Positions 1 through 6,081 of a stretch of DNA of 22,140 nucleotides are shown here, piece by piece; position 1 is the stretch's first letter; each line of letters starts with the position of its first letter. Source of the DNA: a virus. A program made the position numbers and the translations under genes. Location of the stretch: positions 1 through 22,140 of the IMG/VR virus record IMGVR_UViG_3300033143_001152, one strand, 5' to 3'. The notes under the pieces are model-generated. The model ran no database searches. It saw nothing but the letters and a program-made list of their open reading frames with translations, and was not told where the DNA came from.

Positions 1-178
1 ATAACGTAGTAGAGGTATATTGTAGTAAATAGGTAGTAAAGGCTATTATTATATGATATGCGACATAATGTGCATAAGGGTAAACGAGGTAAAAGAGGAT
101 GCGATGAACAGTCCATCACTATCACCCCCCACAACTAACTGTGAATGAGCAACAAAGAAGCAAAACAGAAACAACAAA
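1..178. other. Left edge, no supported gene
   Basis: I see no convincing coding sequence here. Both strands have short open stretches, but their translations look like shadows, with low-complexity Tyr/Leu-rich or Ser/Thr-rich composition. The first 50 bases are rich in TAGTA-type words (GTAGTAAATAG followed by GTAGTAAAGG), a weak direct repeat without obvious function. A leftward gene may begin just outside the window, because the nearest real gene also points left. Confidence 0.4.
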
Positions 179-192
179 CTACCCGAAGGTAG
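179..192 (-). terminator. Short UUCG-loop terminator for the minus-strand gene
   Basis: Read on the minus strand, CTACC and GGTAG form a 5-bp stem closed by a TTCG loop, i.e. the extra-stable C(UUCG)G tetraloop. A T-rich run (TTTGTTGTTTCTGTTTT) follows. It lies about 24 bases past the stop codon of the leftward gene at 216-485, where an intrinsic terminator is expected. The stem is short, so it may be only moderately efficient. Confidence 0.5.
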
Positions 193-215
193 CCTGTTGC
201 CTGTGTACTGTAGAC

Positions 216-485
216 CTACATGGTATGTACCACGTTGTCTTGGTTGCTGTTCACGAAGCATCCGTTCTCAACACCACCGATGACCTTACCTTCTGCATCA
301 ACAGCAGCCTTATCGTCCTCATACAGGAAGTCGATAGTCTTGGTAACGTCGAGGTCACCCTGAACACGGTAGTTCTTACCAGCAGCACTGGCAAAGAGCT
401 TAGATGTCTTAGGGTTCTTAACGATGCTGATTGATGTGGCATTCGCCTCAGCTTTGAACTCATCAATAGAAAGATTGCGTAACAT
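216..485 (-). CDS. Small conserved-looking phage protein of unknown function
   Basis: This 89-residue protein is the only minus-strand gene I can support. It starts MLRNLSIDEFKAEAN and continues with a beta-rich segment (SKLFASAAGKNYRVQGDLD, about residues 28-46), then an acidic stretch and a C-terminus ending in NVVHTM. The composition is that of a folded soluble protein: no signal peptide, no membrane segment, balanced charge. The plus-strand ORF over the same bases (141-434) has a poor, Thr/Val/Leu-biased composition and is rejected. The ATG is at 483-485, the stop is TAG, and a UUCG-loop terminator follows. I recall similar short KLF-containing proteins from Bacteroidota phages but know no function. 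It is transcribed away from the rest of the window, so it probably belongs to an early or accessory block. Confidence 0.7.
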   Translation of the reverse strand: MLRNLSIDEFKAEANATSISIVKNPKTSKLFASAAGKNYRVQGDLDVTKTIDFLYEDDKAAVDAEGKVIGGVENGCFVNSNQDNVVHTM

Positions 486-683
486 AGTTTCTAGTATTTA
501 ATGAATATAATTAAGTGTACGGGCATAAGCCCAATCGCAAAACTTAGTGCGGGTTAACGTTAAGGTAAGGTATACTTTCGAAACAATATAAAAAATTTTT
601 AACTTTCTAGAAAAAATAGTATTTATTTCAGTTAATCATCATTTATAACTACTTTCAGGAATATTTTACTTAACTTGTCTCCT
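486..683. promoter_or_regulatory. Divergent intergenic region with palindrome
   Basis: This 198-base region separates the leftward gene from the rightward block and should hold promoters for both. It contains a perfect 10-bp palindrome TTAACGTTAA at 554-563, then a TAAGG TAAGG direct repeat and GTATAC at 570-575. There is also a small GGGC-ATAA-GCCC hairpin at 521-532. Near-matches to the Bacteroidota -7 box occur (TAACTTTC near 599, TAACTTGT at 671), but none has a well-spaced TTG upstream. I therefore cannot place a promoter. The palindrome is the best operator candidate. Confidence 0.35.
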
Positions 684-896
684 ATGAAAGAACTTATTAA
701 ATATCATGGAGTAAAATGGATAATGCTTTTAGTGACTATTGGATTGTTTACATGGGATCGTGTATTAGGTGTAACCTCTGATGATTCAAAAGCTAGTTGG
801 TTTTTAGCACTGCTTATACTCTTTCAGATAAGAGGTATCCTTTGGGAAGAATCATATCGAAAAAGAATACGAAAGTTAGAAGAAGAAATAAAATAG
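684..896 (+). CDS. Small two-helix membrane protein
   Basis: The product is 70 residues counted from the ATG at 684; a TTG nine bases upstream is an unlikely alternative. Two hydrophobic segments, roughly WIMLLVTIGLFTW and SWFLALLILFQI, are separated by a short DDS-containing loop. They are followed by a strongly charged tail, RKRIRKLEEEIK. This fits a small phage inner-membrane protein. Size and two-helix topology would suit a holin or superinfection-exclusion protein, but no family motif fixes this. The lysis genes lie at the far right of the window, which argues mildly against a holin here. It heads a cluster of three tiny genes ending at 1141. The stop codon is TAG. Confidence 0.6.
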   Translation: MKELIKYHGVKWIMLLVTIGLFTWDRVLGVTSDDSKASWFLALLILFQIRGILWEESYRKRIRKLEEEIK

Positions 897-920
897 ATAA
901 TATTTTGTAACTTACCACAC

Positions 921-995
921 ATGAGATTGGTCGTTATAATATTATACGGAATACTCATCGTAATATATTTAATTATATTTAAAAGGAAGAAATGA
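921..995 (+). CDS. Tiny single-pass membrane peptide
   Basis: A 24-codon ORF encodes MRLVVIILYGILIVIYLIIF followed by KRKK: one hydrophobic helix with a basic cytoplasmic tail. It starts 25 bases after the previous stop. Its stop overlaps the next start as ATGA (992-995), a junction typical of translationally coupled phage genes, and this is the main reason to believe it. It could instead be a leader that only delivers ribosomes to the zinc-ribbon gene. No function can be assigned. Confidence 0.4.
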   Translation: MRLVVIILYGILIVIYLIIFKRKK

Positions 996-1141
996 CATTA
1001 CATTGTGAAAGGTGCAAAAAGAATACATTACATAGGAAAGTGACAGAAGTGAGTCAGCCTAATGATCCATTTACGTATTTAGCGTGTTATGATTGTGGAG
1101 AGATTCACCCTCAGAGTTTTACGAAACCTCAAGTGAAGTGA
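992..1141 (+). CDS. Zinc-ribbon miniprotein
   Basis: A 49-residue protein with two Cys pairs, C5-x2-C8 (CERC) and C32-x2-C35 (CYDC), separated by 23 residues, i.e. a minimal four-cysteine zinc ribbon. It has no other domain. The ATG overlaps the stop of the preceding membrane peptide by four bases. It is one of four separate zinc-ribbon miniproteins in this window (see 4468, 7824, 9268). The fold commonly binds nucleic acid or protein, but the partner is unknown. A stretch of about 190 bases with no supported ORF follows, carrying the fibre promoter. Confidence 0.6.
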   Translation: MTLHCERCKKNTLHRKVTEVSQPNDPFTYLACYDCGEIHPQSFTKPQVK

Positions 1142-1272
1142 TACTTGAACACAAAAAGAAAAGTACCAAAAGAAAAAAAGTAGGTGATCTCATAATTAAT
1201 ATGAGTTCGCTGTGCTCAGTAATGGCGAAGTTATAATAAATTTCTGACATTATCACCATAATTCCTATTTAT

Positions 1273-1303
1273 TTTGCCTTTCTTAGAAAATTGATTACCT
1301 TTG
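1273..1303 (+). promoter_or_regulatory. Bacteroidota-type promoter for the fibre operon
   Basis: TTTG (1273-1276) is followed after 19 bases by TACCTTTG (1296-1303), an exact match to the -7 consensus TAnnTTTG with normal spacing. Transcription would start near 1308, giving a leader of about 20 bases before the ATG at 1329. This is the best promoter match in the window. Confidence 0.7.
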
Positions 1304-1328
1304 TTGAAACACTTAACAAATAAATATT

Positions 1329-2843
1329 ATGGGATTAACTAAATTACAAGAATTTACGAATAGAGAGTATGAGTATGCAACACCAGATGATACTTTTCTA
1401 GCAAGAGGTTTTCACCTTAATGATATTAATGATAATCTCAGTTTGGTAATTGATGCAGTAGACACTCTTGTAGCAGCAGGAGGAAGTTATACTTTTGAAA
1501 ACGCAATTACTGAAGCAGGTGGTATTGTTACGTTAGGTGGTGCAATGACTCAGCAAACTGATATTACAGGTGCATATCAGATGAACATAGGAACTACTGT
1601 ATCATTTGTACACAGTGTTAATATGAGAGCTACTAATGGAATAGGTTTATATGTTACTGGTGGAGCTGTTGGATTATCATATGTAGTTGGTGGAACAGTA
1701 AGAGGACTCTCCTTTAGTGCAGCAGGTATGGTAATTACTGATAGTGTAGATTCTATTGGTCTGGTATATGCAAGTGACTATTCTACTGCTGGTGTAGGAA
1801 GTGATCGCTGGATACCGGATTATGGAGCAGTGAAAGCCTACGCAGATGCCGCAGGATCAGTGTCAGTAGATAATCAAGCTAATAACAGAGTGTTAACAAG
1901 CACTGCTGTTACAGACACTCTCAATGCAGAGCAGTATATGACCTTTGATGGAACTACTTTAACATTAGGTAATGCTTCTGCAATTGCTGTAGATACTTTA
2001 GGAGAAAGTACAGGAGCAGCAGGAGTAACGATTAATGATGAGATTTATCTTCCAAATATTACAGGATCAGGAACAGGTACTTCAATTGTTCTCTTTAATC
2101 GAAGTACTGGGGAACTTACATATGGAGATGCTCCTTCTGGTGGAGGAATGATATATCCAGCAGCAGGTATTGCTTTATCTACAGGAAGTGGATGGGACGG
2201 TACTTCTGTTGTTAATAATTCAGCTAACTGGAACACCGCATACGGGTGGGGCGATCACTCAGGCGTATATGACACCACAGGAACAGCTTCAGGTTTAGTA
2301 GGAACACATGAATCTAATTATAACCACGCACAGTATAATACAGCTTACTCTCATATATCACTTACGAATAATCCACACTCAGTAGACGCAACAGATATAC
2401 TTCCTTCTCAGAGTGGACATACAGGAGAGTATTTAACCACTGACGGTTCTGTATTGTCTTGGGGTGCTGGTGCTACTGGAGTAACGAGTGTATCAGGTGG
2501 AACAGGAATCTTTTCTTCAGGAGGTGCTACTCCGACTGTATATCTAACAGTTGATGAACTAGCAGAGAAGTCAGGGGCAGTTGTAGGTACAGATAGATTA
2601 GTTGGTACAACAGGTACGGTTAATTGGGCTGAGACAATATCAAATATTCCTTTAAGTATATTTAGTGGTGGTATGGATGTAGCTAGTGGTGGAACTGGTT
2701 TATCAACGATAGGAGTAAACTACATGCTTACAGGTAATGGAACTTCTGCTATGACTGCTGAAGCTAATTGTCAATTTAATGGTTCTACGTTATCAGTTAC
2801 AGGTGCAATAACCGTAACTGGTGAAGTAACTGCATATGCATAA
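1329..2843 (+). CDS. Modular tail-fibre-like structural protein
   Basis: This 504-residue, Gly/Thr/Ser/Ala-rich, almost Cys-free protein is built from blocks that recur in phage fibres. They include an N-terminal head (LNDINDNLSLVIDAVDTLV), a DRWIPDYGAVKAYADAAG segment, a VLTSTAV...MTFDGTTLTL block, a TSIVLFNRSTGELTYGD block, NWNTAYGWGDHSG, and YNHAQYNTAYSHIS with NPHSVDATDI. A repeated SGGTG motif follows. The C-terminus is a GSTLSVTGAITVTGEVTAYA segment. In many phage fibres a Ser-Asp-x-Arg-Leu-Lys chaperone (peptidase S74) domain follows that kind of segment; here the protein stops at it. The likely role is host adsorption or a head or tail appendage. It has its own promoter, and another surface-type protein follows 25 bases later. 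Confidence 0.7.
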   Translation: MGLTKLQEFTNREYEYATPDDTFLARGFHLNDINDNLSLVIDAVDTLVAAGGSYTFENAITEAGGIVTLGGAMTQQTDITGAYQMNIGTTVSFVHSVNMRATNGIGLYVTGGAVGLSYVVGGTVRGLSFSAAGMVITDSVDSIGLVYASDYSTAGVGSDRWIPDYGAVKAYADAAGSVSVDNQANNRVLTSTAVTDTLNAEQYMTFDGTTLTLGNASAIAVDTLGESTGAAGVTINDEIYLPNITGSGTGTSIVLFNRSTGELTYGDAPSGGGMIYPAAGIALSTGSGWDGTSVVNNSANWNTAYGWGDHSGVYDTTGTASGLVGTHESNYNHAQYNTAYSHISLTNNPHSVDATDILPSQSGHTGEYLTTDGSVLSWGAGATGVTSVSGGTGIFSSGGATPTVYLTVDELAEKSGAVVGTDRLVGTTGTVNWAETISNIPLSIFSGGMDVASGGTGLSTIGVNYMLTGNGTSAMTAEANCQFNGSTLSVTGAITVTGEVTAYA

Positions 2844-2868
2844 TAAATATTAATTAATATAAGTCTAA

Positions 2869-3954
2869 ATGGCACTTCCAACTACATTTTTAACAACAAC
2901 TGCTATTGGCACTGCTTTGAGTAATGCTAGTAGAGATTTAAAAACACTATGTACCGATTCAAATGTTAATCCTTGGTCAAGGTATAAGCCGGGATATTTA
3001 GAGTCTGATGGAAGTGCAGACAGGTTTATAGTGTATCAAGAACCTCAAGGTTTAGGTTTTACAGACCCAAGAGGATATAATACAGATTCTCAATCAAGTA
3101 TAGAAGGTTTTAGATTAGGAGATTTCAGAGGATATAATCATTCTGCTCTTGCTCCTTATGTTACTTTTTCTGGTGTAACTATTGAATATGGTTCTGGAAC
3201 TGGAATTGCTACTGGATTGTCAATTCCATTTTATGCTCAAGAAGTTGAATGGTCAGATGCAGGAGTATATAGAGAAACTAATAATTGGGCTGGATTTACT
3301 CACGTTCTTGCATTAGACGATGATGATGGTAATGCTATCATAGGATCAGCAGAAATACCAGCTATTGATGGAAATGTTGATATTGATTTAGATGATATTA
3401 CATTAACTCCCGGTGTAACCGTTACTAAAAATATTCACATAGCTCTTGGAGTTGATGCAACTCACTGGTCTGTTAAACTTGGTACTAACTATGGTGCTGG
3501 TGGGATTGGACAAGTTAAAGTATTAGAGTTACTGGAAAGAGCACAGACGGATGCAGATTGGACTGACGCTGGAAGTACAAATATAACAGGTGGAGCTAAT
3601 GATCCTTATACTGATGTTACTATACCGGGAGGACAAAGTAAATCGTTCTCAGGGTCTAATGTTGCTATATGGCAATTTGATGGTGCTCATCCCTCATTTA
3701 GATGTGCTCATGCAGGAGGAACTGATGATTATACAAGAATGAACGCTGATTGGCTTATCAAAGGATTCAAAGATGAACCATCTGCTGAGTATATTGTTCA
3801 AACTGCACAAATATATGGTAACTCAGGAAATACTACTGTAACTCTACCCGGAGGTGGTTTAGCACGATCTGGTGGTGGAGACAACTCACCAAATCAGTTT
3901 ACTGATGGTGATGATATAACTTTAATATTTAAAAATATAACTATAGTATTTTAA
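2869..3954 (+). CDS. Virion surface or baseplate-like structural protein
   Basis: A 361-residue beta-rich protein. Near residues 28-46 it contains LCTDSNVNPWSRYKPGYLE. This motif, short loop then N-x-W-S-x-Y-K-P, is what I recall from N-terminal regions of tail or baseplate surface proteins in Bacteroidota phages and prophages. The rest is Gly/Asp/Thr-rich, with a DDDDGN segment and a glycine-rich C-terminal stretch (GGGLARSGGGDNS) that suggests a flexible or trimeric surface region. It follows the fibre gene after 25 bases and is presumably co-transcribed. A receptor-binding or fibre-associated role is inferred from context. The stop codon directly abuts a TTG promoter element. Confidence 0.55.
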   Translation: MALPTTFLTTTAIGTALSNASRDLKTLCTDSNVNPWSRYKPGYLESDGSADRFIVYQEPQGLGFTDPRGYNTDSQSSIEGFRLGDFRGYNHSALAPYVTFSGVTIEYGSGTGIATGLSIPFYAQEVEWSDAGVYRETNNWAGFTHVLALDDDDGNAIIGSAEIPAIDGNVDIDLDDITLTPGVTVTKNIHIALGVDATHWSVKLGTNYGAGGIGQVKVLELLERAQTDADWTDAGSTNITGGANDPYTDVTIPGGQSKSFSGSNVAIWQFDGAHPSFRCAHAGGTDDYTRMNADWLIKGFKDEPSAEYIVQTAQIYGNSGNTTVTLPGGGLARSGGGDNSPNQFTDGDDITLIFKNITIVF

Positions 3955-3986
3955 TTGGATATTAAAAATAAATGATTATCTTTACA
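3955..3986 (+). promoter_or_regulatory. Promoter with TATCTTTACA -7 box
   Basis: TTG (3955-3957) is followed by 19 bases and TATCTTTACA (3977-3986). The same ten bases occur at 4109 and 5301, both just before start codons, which argues that this is a real element. Transcription from here (about 3990) meets a strong terminator at 4031-4075 before any ORF. Confidence 0.55.
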
Positions 3987-3989
3987 AGT

Positions 3990-4075
3990 AATCGTGCGTA
4001 CTTTTGTTTTAGTTAAACAACCCTCTCTCCGAAACCCCCCTGTGCTGACATAACGCAGGGGGGTTTCAACTTTTT
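3990..4075 (+). ncRNA. Candidate small RNA of about 85 nt
   Basis: A promoter at 3955-3986 and a terminator ending near 4075 frame a segment with no ORF. The predicted RNA has a perfect 6-bp hairpin at 4004-4020 (TTGTTT, 5-base loop, AAACAA). A C/U-rich linker CCCTCTCTCC at 4021-4030 follows, then the long GC terminator hairpin. A single-stranded C/U-rich linker between two hairpins is typical of antisense small RNAs that pair with purine-rich ribosome-binding sites. The structure is read from the sequence; the function is inference. The segment could instead be only the 3' end of the fibre operon. Confidence 0.35.
4031..4075 (+). terminator. Strong intrinsic terminator
   Basis: GAAACCCCCCTG (4031-4042) pairs perfectly with CAGGGGGGTTTC (4056-4067). 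A G-T and a G-C pair extend the stem to 14 bp around a 9-base loop. AACTTTTT follows. It separates the fibre operon from the next operon. The A-rich 5' side is too short for efficient termination on the opposite strand. Confidence 0.85.
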
Positions 4076-4085
4076 ATAGTTTTTA

Positions 4086-4118
4086 TTGTGTAGTCTAATA
4101 AAAAGTATTATCTTTACA
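4086..4118 (+). promoter_or_regulatory. Promoter of the 4.1-9.5 kb operon, predicted leaderless
   Basis: TTG (4086-4088), 20 bases, then TATCTTTACA (4109-4118). The ATG of the next gene is at 4122, only three bases after the box. The usual start site is about five bases past TAnnTTTG, so the mRNA would begin at or next to the start codon, giving no room for a ribosome-binding site. Confidence 0.6.
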
Positions 4119-4121
4119 TAC

Positions 4122-4481
4122 ATGGAGAAAGTAGTAAGATTAATCAACATCCTTGATGAGAAGACCGTAGACAAGTTAGTTCTGCTAGACAGGCTAGTAA
4201 AGTTCTATGTCCAGTTCCTCAAGAAGTGGAGGAAAGCAGAAGTTACCTCCAATGGAACTCTTGTACGAGTGAAGTTCGCTTACTTAGATAAGTATGAGCG
4301 TGAGACTCACACTGAGAGAGAGTTTCCTATGAAGGATATTGAGAAGCGGATCAGCTCTTATAAAGGAAAGATCAAGAGAGAGTTTAATCAACGTCACGAG
4401 AACGAGCGTGTTCAGAGAGCTAAGACGCTTCGTAGGTGGCAAAACATTATAAAAGAAATGAGAAAAGATGCCGACGTTTAG
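4122..4481 (+). CDS. Basic helical protein of unknown function
   Basis: Counted from the ATG at 4122 the product has 119 residues. A longer reading from TTG 4086 would start inside the promoter and is rejected. The first 40 residues form an amphipathic helix (KLVLLDRLVKFYVQFLKKW). The middle is a short beta segment (TLVRVKFAYLDKYERETHTE), and the C-terminal 45 residues are very basic and helical (KREFNQRHENERVQRAKTL). The overall positive charge suggests nucleic-acid contact or assembly with an acidic partner, but no family is recognised. It is the first gene of the operon, and its last 14 bases overlap the next ORF. Confidence 0.65.
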   Translation: MEKVVRLINILDEKTVDKLVLLDRLVKFYVQFLKKWRKAEVTSNGTLVRVKFAYLDKYERETHTEREFPMKDIEKRISSYKGKIKREFNQRHENERVQRAKTLRRWQNIIKEMRKDADV

Positions 4482-4761
4482 ATGCGACAACGATGACTGT
4501 CCTCAGTTTGGAGGCACAGAGTTAATTCCTCATGTAAAATTTGTTTGGAATGAAACTATTAACAAGCTTGAAGCCAAGGAAGCAGAATGTCCTAATTGTG
4601 GACGACAGAGGGAGACAGTTAGGGAAGATGGTCCAATACAAATTCCTTGGTTTAAACCTGAGAATGCGAAGAACCATAACAACAAAACAATTAAAAAGTA
4701 TGACTATGACCATGACGCAGCTAAGTCAACGACAGTTGACATATCTGGAAAGACTCTATGA
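4468..4761 (+). CDS. Zinc-ribbon protein
   Basis: A 97-residue protein with C6-x4-C11 (CDNDDC) and C41-x2-C44 (CPNC), a treble-clef or ribbon-like pattern, followed by a Pro-containing linker and a polar, His/Lys/Asp-rich tail. The first pair is spaced by four rather than two residues, which is less common. It begins 14 bases before the end of the preceding gene. The overlapping frame at 4541-4852 is rejected over this part because this frame carries the cysteine pattern and a balanced composition. Function is unknown; DNA or protein binding is plausible. Confidence 0.65.
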   Translation: MPTFRCDNDDCPQFGGTELIPHVKFVWNETINKLEAKEAECPNCGRQRETVREDGPIQIPWFKPENAKNHNNKTIKKYDYDHDAAKSTTVDISGKTL

Positions 4762-4852
4762 GAGATACCTGAAAATGGTAAGAGCAGAATTAAAAGTAAG
4801 GAGAGCTAAACACGGCTCTAGTATTAAAACTTATAAAACTATAACGAGATGA
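4736..4852 (+). CDS. Possible small basic helical peptide
   Basis: This gap-filling frame encodes a convincing amphipathic basic helix (TYLERLYERYLKMVRAELKV). It ends with TGA overlapping the next gene's ATG as ATGA (4849-4852). Two starts are possible: TTG at 4736, giving 38 residues, or ATG at 4775, giving 25 residues and lying 13 bases after the upstream stop. The ATGA junction is the main support. The frame is open further upstream, but there it shadows the zinc-ribbon gene. Confidence 0.4.
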   Translation: MTYLERLYERYLKMVRAELKVRRAKHGSSIKTYKTITR

Positions 4853-5292
4853 GCGGAAAAGAAGAAGTAGACAAGTTACTTGCACAAGGACCAGTAGACG
4901 ACGGTGCTAATGAGGCTATGGAGAAGATCGAACACGATCTCTTAATGAAAAAATCACCATTGACTGAAGCTCAACAACTTAGACAAGAGAAGATTAATCG
5001 TAAACAAGCAGCAGATGATCTTGCTGATTATATGAAGCGGTTACGCAAGTCTAATGAGATGAAGACTCTTCAGGTAGAAGAACTTAAAATTGGTATTGAG
5101 TATTATAATGCCAAGATGGAATTTAGGAAACTGAAACCCAAGATGGATGAACTTGATGCTGTCGAAGAGGCTGAAGCAAAGGAACAACAGAAGGTACAAC
5201 GAGAAGCGTATGAGGCTCAGTTGAAGGAGCAAGAGAAAGAAAAGAAACCTTCGATTATTCAATCGGGAGGTGGAATGCCCAGAAGTAAGTAA
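4849..5292 (+). CDS. Coiled-coil protein of unknown function
   Basis: A 147-residue, highly charged, almost wholly helical protein. Residues about 20-75 and 80-130 carry heptad-like Leu/Ile/Met patterns (QLRQEKINRKQAADDLADYM; LQVEELKIGIEYYNAKMEF), then an E/K/Q-rich stretch and a flexible GGGMPRSK tail. It is probably an oligomeric or scaffold-type accessory protein, but no family is recognised. Its ATG overlaps the preceding small ORF, and the next gene begins about 20 bases downstream behind a TATCTTTACA element. Confidence 0.65.
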   Translation: MSGKEEVDKLLAQGPVDDGANEAMEKIEHDLLMKKSPLTEAQQLRQEKINRKQAADDLADYMKRLRKSNEMKTLQVEELKIGIEYYNAKMEFRKLKPKMDELDAVEEAEAKEQQKVQREAYEAQLKEQEKEKKPSIIQSGGGMPRSK

Positions 5293-5300
5293 AAATTATG

Positions 5301-5310
5301 TATCTTTACA
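5301..5310 (+). promoter_or_regulatory. Third TATCTTTACA element
   Basis: This is an identical 10-mer to those at 3977 and 4109, ending two bases before the ATG at 5313. No TTG lies 19-20 bases upstream (that position falls within ATGCCCAG), so the promoter may be weak or need an activator. If used, it would again give a leaderless mRNA. Confidence 0.4.
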
Positions 5311-5312
5311 AG

Positions 5313-5690
5313 ATGAAAAGAATTGAGACAAGGGATAACGAGTTTTTGATGCAGTTTCGAGACACGCTTCGAGACTCGTTCCCCCATGCTCTCGATTTAA
5401 CAGTAGACTATTACGTAGGAGAAGATAAAGGCGTTAGAGGACTGTACTTTACAATTACATCAAAATTCGGTATGCTTTATAATAAGCATGTGAAACTGAA
5501 GAATGGTGAGACAGTTTATGATGTCGAGGAGCCTTTTATGGATAAAGTCATTAATGACTTCGTTCTGCAAGGAATATCTTTTCTCAACCTCTTAGCTTTC
5601 GACAGCGTTAATCCTGAGAAAGTTGTAAAAGAGATTGAAGCTGTTCCATTCAGGAATAGTGCTCCCCGTAGACTCATATACCAAAACTAA
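5313..5690 (+). CDS. Unknown protein of about 125 residues
   Basis: The chosen start is the ATG at 5313 (MKRIETRDNEFLMQ). An in-frame ATG at 5298 adds five residues, but it would place the promoter-like box inside the coding region. The protein looks globular and soluble: an N-terminal helix (NEFLMQFRDTLRDSF), a beta-rich centre (DLTVDYYVGEDKGVRGLYF), a helix (VINDFVLQGISFLNLLAF) and a basic C-terminus. I do not recognise the family. Its TAA overlaps the ATG of the helix-turn-helix gene by one base, so the two are probably translated together. Confidence 0.6.
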   Translation: MKRIETRDNEFLMQFRDTLRDSFPHALDLTVDYYVGEDKGVRGLYFTITSKFGMLYNKHVKLKNGETVYDVEEPFMDKVINDFVLQGISFLNLLAFDSVNPEKVVKEIEAVPFRNSAPRRLIYQN

Positions 5691-6061
5691 TGAAGAAAGC
5701 AGTATCATTTAATGTTGACACAAACCCGGAGAAATACTTTCATCAACTCGTTGAGATATTGAGAGTGTTTCCTCCGTTTAGTCAACTACGTAAAAGGCAG
5801 CGAGAAGTGTTTGCCGAAATATTGTATCAACTTTACAACTACCGTGAAGAGACAGAAGCAGTTAGAGAACGTCTTGTCTTCGACTATAAGACGAAGGAAG
5901 AGATCGCTACCAGACTCAGTATCTCAAAAGGGAATCTATACAATATATATAAGGAGCTTAGACAACTTAATTTGTTAACGAAAGATGGAATTAATGAAAA
6001 ATTCGCAATCGGGTACATGCAGTATCCCGCTATCACGTTTAAGTTTACAGAAAAAAGTTAA
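5690..6061 (+). CDS. Helix-turn-helix DNA-binding protein
   Basis: A 123-residue protein. Residues about 67-96 (YKTKEEIATRLSISKGNLYN followed by IYKELRQLNLL) match a winged or tri-helical helix-turn-helix: EEIA...LSIS as helix 2 and turn, GNLYNIYKELR as recognition helix, then a short wing. The N-terminal half has a helical segment (QLRKRQREVFAEILYQLYNY) like a sigma-region or replication-initiator helix. A transcriptional role within the late programme, or a DNA-recognition role in packaging, would fit. A small terminase is less likely because a better candidate lies at 8406. Start and stop are clear, and the next gene begins 20 bases later. Confidence 0.6.
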   Translation: MKKAVSFNVDTNPEKYFHQLVEILRVFPPFSQLRKRQREVFAEILYQLYNYREETEAVRERLVFDYKTKEEIATRLSISKGNLYNIYKELRQLNLLTKDGINEKFAIGYMQYPAITFKFTEKS

Positions 6062-6081
6062 CCATTAAACACACAATAAAT

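Noticed and set aside
141-434. Plus-strand ORF of 97 codons near the left edge
   Set aside because: It is antisense to the minus-strand gene at 216-485, which has a far more protein-like composition and its own terminator.
1200-1235. Short ATG frame of 11 codons (MSSLCSVMAKL)
   Set aside because: Too short, no coupling to a neighbour and no ribosome-binding site.
1329-3954. Diversity-generating retroelement acting on the fibre genes
   Set aside because: No reverse transcriptase and no template/variable repeat pair was seen in the window.
4541-4852. 103-codon plus-strand ORF taken as a whole
   Set aside because: Its first two thirds run across the zinc-ribbon gene in another frame and are Met/Thr-repetitive. 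Only the 3' end (4736-4852) is retained as a possible small gene.
6040-6049. TAAGTTTACA, resembling the TATCTTTACA element
   Set aside because: It is inside the 3' end of the helix-turn-helix gene, differs at two positions and lacks a TTG 19-20 bases upstream.
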